From Chlorobiota bacterium (lineage in GTDB: Bacteria; Bacteroidota; Ignavibacteria; OLB7): a DNA stretch of 64,000 bases. The DNA lies in NCBI GenBank assembly GCA_028287785.1, contig JAQBOZ010000007.1, forward strand, positions 397,393 through 461,392, in the 5' to 3' direction. This document shows, in pieces, positions 17,809 through 24,830 of the stretch; positions within the stretch are counted from its first letter, which is position 1, and each line of letters opens with the position of its first letter. The position numbers and the translations under genes are program-made. A model generated the notes under the pieces. That model saw only the letters and a list, made by a program, of their open reading frames with translations, ran no database searches and was not told where the DNA came from.

Positions 17809-20010
17809 TCACTCCATCATCAGCTTTCCATCCACCGCATCTCCACTGGTCAGCGTCAGCCTGTAGAGATAGACGCCGGCGGCAAGGCTCCGCTCGTACG
17901 GAAGCCGGCCGGAACCGATGCCGTACATCCGCCCGATGGCCTTCCCCGACAGATCGTAGAGGTCGAGCGTGTACTCGCTCCCATCCGGGATGATCACCCT
18001 CACGGCTCCCCCCGCTCCGGTCACGCTGATGCCCGCGGTCGCGGGATCGGCGCCGGCTCCCCAGGGAAGGCCAAGGTTGGGGGTGGCGCAGCTTGTGCCG
18101 TAGAGCGGACGATCCTCCTGCCGGAAGCAGAGGAGCGCTGGAGCGTAGTCGGTGATGTATCGCGTAACCCCTGGGAAGATGACGCTCCCGGTGCTCCCCA
18201 CGCCATCGATCCAGCTCTCCCCTCCGGCCAGGTTGATCCTGCGGCGATATGCCCCATCGATCAGGACCGAATCGGTTGATTCGACAACCACGGGATAGAG
18301 ATTCGTGTCCGCCATCCCGCCAACGCGAACGGTATCCCCCGCCACCGCGTCGAAATCATAGAGCGGCAGCTCCCGCGTCATGCCGGCCCGGAGGATGAAG
18401 ACGCGCCGCACGGAATCCTCGCGGATGGCGCCGACGTACCGTGCCTTCGCCAGGGAGAACTTCAGCAGATCCTTCATCTCATAGATCCGGTGATAGCTGA
18501 GATCCCCCACGACGGTATCCCCGCCGGTAAGCCAGTAGCGGAGCGTATCGCAGCCGAAGCCGCAGATCGATACGCGCCAGTCCGCGCGGGTGGCCGGAAA
18601 GGCAACGTATGCCGGCTTCTCGCGATAGCTCCGAAGCTCGTCCGCGCCGATATCCGGGTGCCGTGGGTTGCGGGTCTGCCCGTCGATATCGAGCCGTGGA
18701 TTCCCCCCGATATCGGCGCCGAGGCCATGCACCGCATCCCCGCGCAGATGGAGGTCGGCCGCCGAGGCAAATCCGGGATCGACGGCTCTGGAGTGCTGAT
18801 CCAGCTTGACGCCGTTGCGCCACTGCGTGAGCGTGGCGTAGAAGGTGCCGTTGAAGACCCCGATGTTGCCGCTCGTGCTGAACAGATCGTTGTTGTCGCT
18901 GTGGATCGTGGTATCGATCTGGCTTGTCAGCGAAAGCGGCTGGCCGCTGTTGACCGAGAAGATGTTGTTGAGGATCGCCACATGCGTCGGGGCAACGGCG
19001 TCCAGATGAACCGCCGAGAAGTTCGCCAGCGGGTCCTTCAGCGCGCTTGTCTGGCGGATGCTGTTATGATGGAAATTCTGGTAGGTGGAGCGATAGAGGA
19101 GCAGCCCCCACTGCTTCTTCGCGGCCTGACTGGTCACATCGAACACGATCATGTTGTTGCTCACCATCCCGCGCGCCTGCGCCGTTCCATCGCACATCCA
19201 GATGCTGACGGCAATCCCGTCCTGCGCCCTGATGTTCATTCTGTTCCCATCCACCAGCAGCGCGCCGGTGCATTGATAGAGGCTGATGCCGGTGAATGTC
19301 TCGGCCCCGCTGATGATTGCCAGCATGTTGCCGACGGCGAGCGGCGCATCGAGATGCTGAAGGTTGATCGCCAGATCCCGTATCCCGTCGAACCGGTTCC
19401 GGCTTACCCGGATCTGCCGGGGCCTGACGGTCTTCCCGACGATTTTGATCCCGGACGAGGCTGTCCTGAACTGGTTATCGGTGAACCCGATCGCCGAATC
19501 GGATTCGCTCCCATCGACAAGCTGCCCTGTGATCCTGTCGGCCATGATGACGCCTTCGAACAGGCAGTGCCGGAACTCGATGGAGGCGCACCCGTGGATC
19601 ATTGAAACCACCCCCGGCTTCAACGTATCGCCGGCGAAAAAGCGGATGCCGGTGAACGATATCCCCTGCGCGCCATCCAGCCGGAGCGGGACGGTGTCCG
19701 ATGGGAAACTGTTCACGAGCGTCACGGAGGTGCTGTCGCCGGACTCCGATGCAAAGACAACCTGGCCGACCCCCTGAATATGATGGATGGTGATCGCCTC
19801 CGAATATGTCCCAGGCCGGACCGCGAAGTTCACGTTCCCCGCGATGCCGTCGGCGTTGATTCTGGCGACGGCGGCGGAGAAGGTGGCGAAGTTCCCCCCC
19901 GCGCCGCCGATCGTGTAGTTCCCGGCGGCCAGGGGAGCGGCAATCGCCCCTGAAACCCCCATCATCAGGATGGCAAAAAGAACCAGAGGGAGAAATCGTA
20001 GCGTTTTCAT
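17809..20010 (-). CDS. T9SS-sorted right-handed beta-helix surface protein
   Basis: A 733-residue protein with signal peptide MKTLRFLPLVLFAILMMGVSGAIA. Its body begins GNYTIGGAGGNFATFSAAVARIN, a recurring opening of beta-helix proteins of this lineage, and continues with parallel beta-helix turns (ISFTGIRFF, IEFRHCLFEG, IGFTDNQF, IRVSRNRFDGI, LLVDGNRM, VAILNNIF). The last 75 residues (EYTLDLYDLSGKAIGRMY to LAAGVYLYRLTLTSGDAVDGKLMME) form a T9SS type A sorting domain. It is probably anchored at or released from the cell surface. Polysaccharide binding or cleavage is common in this fold, but no catalytic residues can be assigned. Confidence 0.87.
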   Translation of the reverse strand: MKTLRFLPLVLFAILMMGVSGAIAAPLAAGNYTIGGAGGNFATFSAAVARINADGIAGNVNFAVRPGTYSEAITIHHIQGVGQVVFASESGDSTSVTLVNSFPSDTVPLRLDGAQGISFTGIRFFAGDTLKPGVVSMIHGCASIEFRHCLFEGVIMADRITGQLVDGSESDSAIGFTDNQFRTASSGIKIVGKTVRPRQIRVSRNRFDGIRDLAINLQHLDAPLAVGNMLAIISGAETFTGISLYQCTGALLVDGNRMNIRAQDGIAVSIWMCDGTAQARGMVSNNMIVFDVTSQAAKKQWGLLLYRSTYQNFHHNSIRQTSALKDPLANFSAVHLDAVAPTHVAILNNIFSVNSGQPLSLTSQIDTTIHSDNNDLFSTSGNIGVFNGTFYATLTQWRNGVKLDQHSRAVDPGFASAADLHLRGDAVHGLGADIGGNPRLDIDGQTRNPRHPDIGADELRSYREKPAYVAFPATRADWRVSICGFGCDTLRYWLTGGDTVVGDLSYHRIYEMKDLLKFSLAKARYVGAIREDSVRRVFILRAGMTRELPLYDFDAVAGDTVRVGGMADTNLYPVVVESTDSVLIDGAYRRRINLAGGESWIDGVGSTGSVIFPGVTRYITDYAPALLCFRQEDRPLYGTSCATPNLGLPWGAGADPATAGISVTGAGGAVRVIIPDGSEYTLDLYDLSGKAIGRMYGIGSGRLPYERSLAAGVYLYRLTLTSGDAVDGKLMME

Positions 20011-20228
20011 CGATAGTCGTTCAAGTGATTATGTACGGGGCCGTTGCCTCCGCGCGTGGCATGCTTTCCCACCACGACACGACGGCGGCGCGATAACGGG
20101 CTGAAGGGATATCCCGACGGGCATATTCAGCGCATGATGTCAACCGGAGAGATGATACGAATATACGGTTGGCGGTGGGGAATTGACCGACGGAAAACCT
20201 GGGCCGATGGCGGGCCGGAAAATGGAAC

Positions 20229-20255
20229 GGGGCGCCGTCGCGAAACGGGCGCCCC
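20229..20255 (-). terminator. Putative terminator after the EamA-type transporter
   Basis: Arms GGGGCGCC (20229-20236) and GGCGCCCC (20248-20255) pair perfectly. On the minus strand the stem is followed by GTTCCATTTTCC, a weak T tract. Confidence 0.5.
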
Positions 20256-20287
20256 TCCCCGGCAGAGCCGGCGGATCATCGGCGGCG

Positions 20288-21208
20288 TTATTCTTCCTGC
20301 GCGGAAGCGTAAACGCGTCTGGCACGGAGACGCCGCATCCCGCCGAGCACGTCGTTGACGATCAGCACGCCGATCAGCACCAGCCCGCATCCGGCCGCCG
20401 CGCTCCATGAGGCATGCTCATCCAGCACGGCAACTCCGAGGAACACCCCCACCGGCGGAAGAAAATATGTGACCAGTGAGAGAAACGTGGCGCTCGATGT
20501 CTCGATCAGCCGGTAGTACACGATATAGGCCAGCGCGGTTCCGAAGATCGCGAGGAAGAGAAGGGCGCCAAGGGCGGGAAGCCCCGGCACCTGAATGCGC
20601 GAGTGCTCGATGCCGAGCGCGGCCGGCAGCAGAATCAGCGCGCCAAGCCCCAACTGCATCGTTGGCCCCACCAGCGGCGGAAGGCCGCGCAGATTGCGTC
20701 GCGCGTAGACGATGGAGATTCCGTAGCTCCCGGCGGCGACGGCCAGGGCAATCATCCCGAGAATGCTCCCCCCCTGCCCCCCCTGGAGAAGCCCCGGCAG
20801 GAATATCGTCACAATCCCCGCGAACCCGACCAGCACACCTATCAACCGCTTCGGCGTAAGTCGCTCCTCGGCGATAAGGAAATGGGCGAGCGCGGCGGTG
20901 GCAATCGGCGTGGCGCCGTTGAAGATCGCGGCGATGCCGCTGTCGACCACTGTTTCCCCCAGGCTGATCATCGCAAAGGGGAGCGCGCTGGCGAAGAAGC
21001 CCATGATCGCCATCTTCCGCCATATCTCACGATCCCGCGGCAGCCCCCCTCCCTTTGCTCGAAGTATCGGATAGAGGAGAAGCGCGGCCAGGCCGAGACG
21101 GGCGCAGGCCAGGGTGATCGGCGGGATATCGTTCAGCCCGATCTTTATGAAGAGAAACGACGGCGCCCAGAGGGCCGCCAGGGTCATCAGAAGCATCCAC
21201 GGGTTCAT
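20288..21208 (-). CDS. EamA/DMT-family permease
   Basis: A 306-residue membrane protein with ten predicted helices arranged as two EamA repeats (about 1-135 and 145-285). Marker segments are GIAAIFNGATPIATAALAHF in the first half and IFGTALAYIVYYRLIE in the second, with PPVGVFLGVAVLDE near the end. Family members export amino acids and other metabolites across the inner membrane. It lies 116 bp downstream of an Lrp/AsnC regulator and a DUF2917 gene on the same strand. Export of an amino acid under Lrp control is therefore a fair inference, but the substrate is unknown. Confidence 0.87.
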   Translation of the reverse strand: MNPWMLLMTLAALWAPSFLFIKIGLNDIPPITLACARLGLAALLLYPILRAKGGGLPRDREIWRKMAIMGFFASALPFAMISLGETVVDSGIAAIFNGATPIATAALAHFLIAEERLTPKRLIGVLVGFAGIVTIFLPGLLQGGQGGSILGMIALAVAAGSYGISIVYARRNLRGLPPLVGPTMQLGLGALILLPAALGIEHSRIQVPGLPALGALLFLAIFGTALAYIVYYRLIETSSATFLSLVTYFLPPVGVFLGVAVLDEHASWSAAAGCGLVLIGVLIVNDVLGGMRRLRARRVYASAQEE

Positions 21209-21324
21209 GATCCTACCTCATCTGAACGATCACCGCGCGTGCGCGCGATGGATAAGCATGGAATACATTTCAACATCACGCAGGCGGCCCCACGGATGCG
21301 GGGCTCATCGGGCTTCCGCCCGGC

Positions 21325-21627
21325 TCAATCGGGCATCGCCTCGATCACGCGGAACGCGGCCGACCCCTCCAATGCCTCCGCCAGCACCACGCCACGCGCC
21401 GGAAGAATCATCTCCTCCCCAGCGACCAGAACATGATCAAGCCGGTCCTCTTCCTCCGTCAGCCAGATCATTCCGGTGATGACGGCAATCCGCACCGCGC
21501 ATCCACCATCGCTTTTCCAGAGCATCCCCGCGCGCAGATCCACTCTCCGCCCCGGAACCCGCATCGTTGCCGGCATCGCGCCCGAGGGCGCCGCCATGCC
21601 GGACCTTGGTCGTGTCATTTCCATCAC
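21325..21627 (-). CDS. DUF2917 domain protein
   Basis: About 100 residues, matching the compact DUF2917 family: VRIAVITGMIWLTEEEDRLDHVLVAGEEMILPARG is the conserved strand-rich core, reminiscent of a small cupin-like sheet. No enzymatic residues are evident and the function is unknown. The start is GTG at 21627 (GTGA overlap with the Lrp stop) or ATG at 21624 (TGATG overlap). Either way translation is coupled to the regulator upstream, so the two are one operon. Confidence 0.75.
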   Translation of the reverse strand: MMEMTRPRSGMAAPSGAMPATMRVPGRRVDLRAGMLWKSDGGCAVRIAVITGMIWLTEEEDRLDHVLVAGEEMILPARGVVLAEALEGSAAFRVIEAMPD

Positions 21628-22097
21628 GATTCATCTCCTTCGGCGCCGGGTATCGGCAGATCGGTGGTCTCTTTTACCGTTTCCAGCACGATGGTCGTCC
21701 GCGTCGAGGTCACCGCATCGATCGAGCCGATCTTCCCGCGAAGGAGTCGTCCAAGTTCCTCGGTGTTCGCCGTGCGGACCTTCACCAGATAGCAATCCTC
21801 GCCGGCCACGTGATGCACCTCCTGCACCTCCGGCAGCGCCGCGAGAAGCCCGCCGATGCCCGGCGACCCCACCCGCTCGTTTGCCCTGATGGAGATAAAG
21901 GCCACCAGATCCAGCCCCACCGCCTTCGGGTCGATCAACCCCTTGTAGCCGCGGATCACCCCCTGCGCCTCCAGCTTCCGCACCCGCTCCAGCGTTGCCG
22001 ACGGGGCCATCCCAACCTGCCGGGCGATCTCCGTGTTGGAAACCCTCGCGTTCGCCTGAATCATCCTGATTATCGTGCTGTCGATCCCGTCCACCAT
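21624..22097 (-). CDS. Lrp/AsnC-family transcriptional regulator
   Basis: A 157-residue feast/famine regulator. The N-terminal winged helix-turn-helix is VDGIDSTIIRMIQANARVSNTEIARQVGMAPSATLERVRKLE, split here as DNA-binding residues 1-60; the C-terminal RAM (ligand-binding) domain begins LVAFISIRANE and includes VHHVAGEDCYLVKVR. Such proteins form octamers and respond to amino acids. It heads a minus-strand run with DUF2917 and an EamA permease, a common regulator-exporter pairing. A possible self-binding site lies at 22157-22188. Confidence 0.9.
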   Translation of the reverse strand: MVDGIDSTIIRMIQANARVSNTEIARQVGMAPSATLERVRKLEAQGVIRGYKGLIDPKAVGLDLVAFISIRANERVGSPGIGGLLAALPEVQEVHHVAGEDCYLVKVRTANTEELGRLLRGKIGSIDAVTSTRTTIVLETVKETTDLPIPGAEGDES

Positions 22098-22156
22098 ACC
22101 CGTTGCCCTTTAGTTAGAACGAAGATAAAGCAAATTCACAAAGGCATGACGGAATA

Positions 22157-22188
22157 AAATTCTGTCAGATTGTTAATTGGTAGAATTT
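22157..22188. promoter_or_regulatory. Candidate Lrp-type operator
   Basis: An A+T-rich inverted repeat, AAATTCT (22157-22163) and AGAATTT (22182-22188), stands about 60 bp upstream of the Lrp/AsnC start. This is unlike the GC-rich surroundings. The binding role is inferred. Confidence 0.4.
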
Positions 22189-22227
22189 AATTCGGAAATC
22201 GATGATGATGATTGCGATGCTGTAGCA

Positions 22228-22256
22228 GTCGGGGGCGGTTTAAAACCGCCCCCGAC
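22228..22256. repeat. Palindromic hairpin, family C (TTTAAA-loop), likely terminator of radA
   Basis: GTCGGGGGCGGTTT and AAACCGCCCCCGAC-like arms meet at a T/A-rich centre. A close relative lies at 24791. It is 32 bp beyond the radA stop on the minus strand and could end that transcript. Confidence 0.8.
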
Positions 22257-22287
22257 AGATTTCGTTGTTGCGTCACTGTGAGATCGT

Positions 22288-23649
22288 TCAGAGAATCGCG
22301 TCGATTCCGGCGGCGACGGCGGCAACGCCGCGCAGTTCTATGCCGCCGCGCCGTCCGATCTTGCTCATGTTGGAGGCCGGCAGCACAAACGTCTTGAAGC
22401 CGAGCTTGGCGGCCTCGGCTATCCGCTGTTCCACCTGCGCCGCGGTCCGTATCTCGCCCCCCAGGCCGATCTCCCCAACCACCACGGTTCCGGAGTCGGC
22501 GGGGATATCACGGAAGCTGCTGACGATTGCCCCGGCCACGGCCAGATCCACCGCGGGATCATCCACCCGGACGCCGCCGGCGATGTTGACGAAGACATCA
22601 TACTGCCCCATGCCGATCCCCAGGCGCTTCTCCAGCACCGCGAGGAGCATCTGAAGTCGCTTGTAGTCGAAACCGGTCGCCGTCCGCTGCGGAACGCCGT
22701 AATTGGAGGGGGTTACCAGCGCCTGCGCCTCCACCAGAATGGGGCGCGTCCCCTCCAGGGTCGCGGTTATCACCGATCCGCTCGACCCATAGCTCCGCTC
22801 CGAGAGGAAGACGGAGCTTGGATTGGTCACCTCCATCAGCCCCCGCTCCCCCATCTCGAACACCCCTATCTCGTTGGTCGATCCATATCTGTTCTTCGCC
22901 GTCCGGAGGATGCGATAGAGATGCGTCCGCTCCCCCTCGAACTGAAGGACCGTATCCACCATATGCTCCAGCACCTTCGGCCCGGCGATCGTCCCTTCCT
23001 TCGTCACATGTCCCACGATGAAGATCGAAATCCCCGTGGTCTTGGCAAGATGCATCAGCACGGCCGTGCATTCCCGCACCTGCCCGACCGAGCCGGGCGC
23101 CGATTCGATGGTGGGATTATACGTTGTCTGTATCGAGTCGATGATCGCCACGTCCGGAGAGACGGCGCGGAGGGCGGAGGTGATCAGGTCCAGGTTGGTC
23201 TCGGCCATCAGGCGAAGGCCGGGATTATCGACGCCGAGCCGTTCCGCGCGGAGCTTGATCTGCCTTAGCGATTCCTCGCCGGTCACATAGAGAATGCTCC
23301 TCCCGCCGAGCCCCGAGCACATCTGCGCCATCAGCGTCGACTTCCCCACGCCGGGATCGCCGCCGACCAGGATGATGGAGCCGGTCATGATCCCGCCGCC
23401 AAGGACGCGATCGAACTCCGCGATGCCGGTGACAATCCTCGCCTCCTCCGCCCCCGTCACCTGATCGAGCGTCATGATATCGGCCGATGTGGCCTCCGAG
23501 CGGGCGCCCCTCGCCTTCGCCGGCACGGGCGCGGCGGTGGCCTCCTCCACGTAGCTCTCCCACGCGCCGCATTCCGGGCACTTTCCAAGCCATCGCGGGG
23601 AGCTGGCCCCGCATTTCTGGCAGACAAATCTTACTCGCTGTTTCGCCAT
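22288..23649 (-). CDS. radA: DNA repair protein RadA (Sms)
   Basis: A 453-residue RecA-like branch-migration factor of usual length. It has an N-terminal C4 zinc finger (Cys10, Cys13, Cys24, Cys27), Walker A GGDPGVGKST (about 93), the RadA-specific KNRYGSTNE motif (about 250), and a C-terminal Lon-like domain (VFVNIAGGVRVDDPAVDLAVAGA). It helps to process recombination intermediates. The start is the ATG at 23649; a TTG two codons upstream is possible but less likely. The transcript probably ends at the family C hairpin. Confidence 0.96.
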   Translation of the reverse strand: MAKQRVRFVCQKCGASSPRWLGKCPECGAWESYVEEATAAPVPAKARGARSEATSADIMTLDQVTGAEEARIVTGIAEFDRVLGGGIMTGSIILVGGDPGVGKSTLMAQMCSGLGGRSILYVTGEESLRQIKLRAERLGVDNPGLRLMAETNLDLITSALRAVSPDVAIIDSIQTTYNPTIESAPGSVGQVRECTAVLMHLAKTTGISIFIVGHVTKEGTIAGPKVLEHMVDTVLQFEGERTHLYRILRTAKNRYGSTNEIGVFEMGERGLMEVTNPSSVFLSERSYGSSGSVITATLEGTRPILVEAQALVTPSNYGVPQRTATGFDYKRLQMLLAVLEKRLGIGMGQYDVFVNIAGGVRVDDPAVDLAVAGAIVSSFRDIPADSGTVVVGEIGLGGEIRTAAQVEQRIAEAAKLGFKTFVLPASNMSKIGRRGGIELRGVAAVAAGIDAIL

Positions 23650-23842
23650 GGTCAATCAAAAGAGTACGTTGAAGTCCGATCCCCGGTGAGATCGGTCGTA
23701 TATCGAGCCGGGCCGGGCACGTTTCCCCCACGCCCGTTGTTATCGAACATCCGGATGCCGCCGCGCGCTCAGATTCCGATCCGCCGGTGGCCTCGAATCC
23801 GAAATCGATTGGCACGATCCTCCGAATTCACAAGAACGACGT

Positions 23843-24727
23843 ATGAGCACGACGGAGAACGTCCGCGAGGCGTATGAATATTGCCGGAACGTCACACTGA
23901 AATATGCGAAGACGTTCTATTTCGCGTCGATTTTTCTCCCGAAACCGAAGCGCAACGCCTGCTATGCCGTCTACGCGTTCTGCCGCTATATCGATGATCT
24001 GATCGATGAGAACGTGACCGCAGGCGGTGGGCGGGCTGACCGCGAGGCGATCGACATGACGATCGCGCGGTGGCGGAACGATCTTGACGCCGTCTACGCC
24101 GGGCGGAAGATCGCCACCCCCGTGATGCTCGCCTGGGGGGATACGCTCCGTCGCTTCAATATCCGCCGCTCCCTCCCTGACGAGCTGATCGAAGGGGTGA
24201 TGACCGATCTCCGCCAGTCGGTCCGGTTCGATACGTTCGGTCAGTTGCACGACTACTGTTACAAGGTCGCGTCGGTGGTGGGGCTGATGACAAGCGAGAT
24301 CTTCGGCTACAGCGATCCCGTGGCGCTGCGCCATGCCGTCGATCTGGGGATCGCCATGCAGTTGACGAATATCCTTCGCGACGTGAGCGAGGATTTTGGA
24401 AACGACCGCATCTATATCCCGAACGAGGAGATGGCGCGGTTCGGGCTGGATGATGGAGCGATCGGCGCGCGGCGGGTCTGCGAGAACTTCCGGCGGATGA
24501 TGGCATTCCAGATCGAACGCGCCCACGCCTACTACGACAGCGCGGATATCGGCATCGCCATGCTGGAAGGGGACAGCCGCCTTACCGTAACGCTGATGAG
24601 CCACAATTACAGGCGCATCCTCGGCGTGATCGAGCGGAACGGCTACGATGTCTTTTCCAGTCGCGCATCGGTTCCGCTCCACCGGAAACTGATGACGATT
24701 CCGGTGCTGTGGTATGTGACGCGATAA
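23843..24727 (+). CDS. Squalene/phytoene synthase family protein
   Basis: A 294-residue head-to-head prenyl synthase. The two Asp-rich Mg-diphosphate binding motifs are RYIDDLID (residues 48-55) and NILRDVSED (about 178-186), with the usual FRQS-like segment LRQSVRFDTF before the second. It joins two prenyl diphosphates: phytoene from GGPP, or presqualene/squalene from FPP; sequence alone does not decide. A CrtA-like carotenoid oxygenase at 30.9 kb favours a carotenoid route, but no desaturase or cyclase gene is in the window. It is divergent from radA. Confidence 0.88.
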   Translation: MSTTENVREAYEYCRNVTLKYAKTFYFASIFLPKPKRNACYAVYAFCRYIDDLIDENVTAGGGRADREAIDMTIARWRNDLDAVYAGRKIATPVMLAWGDTLRRFNIRRSLPDELIEGVMTDLRQSVRFDTFGQLHDYCYKVASVVGLMTSEIFGYSDPVALRHAVDLGIAMQLTNILRDVSEDFGNDRIYIPNEEMARFGLDDGAIGARRVCENFRRMMAFQIERAHAYYDSADIGIAMLEGDSRLTVTLMSHNYRRILGVIERNGYDVFSSRASVPLHRKLMTIPVLWYVTR

Positions 24728-24731
24728 CTGA

Positions 24732-24790
24732 CAGTGCAAGCGTTGCTGGCAGTACATTGCTGTAGTGCAAGCATTGCTGTCAGTGCAAGC
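24732..24790. repeat. Short degenerate tandem repeats beside a hairpin
   Basis: Three to four imperfect copies of AGTGCAAGCRTTGCTGKC, 13-18 bp long, run directly into the family C hairpin that follows. Confidence 0.6.
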
Positions 24791-24819
24791 GTCGGGGCGG
24801 GTTTTAAACCCGCCCCGAC
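24791..24819. repeat. Palindromic hairpin, family C; bidirectional terminator candidate
   Basis: Arms GTCGGGGCGGGTTT and AAACCCGCCCCGAC pair perfectly. It lies between the convergent ends of the squalene/phytoene synthase and TonB-receptor genes. It belongs to the same family as 22228-22256. Confidence 0.85.
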
Positions 24820-24830
24820 AAACCAACGAA

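Noticed and set aside
24726..24830. Possible CRISPR-like repeats
   Set aside because: The units are degenerate, 13-18 bp long and without unique spacers; they are short tandem repeats beside a hairpin. No cas gene is present.
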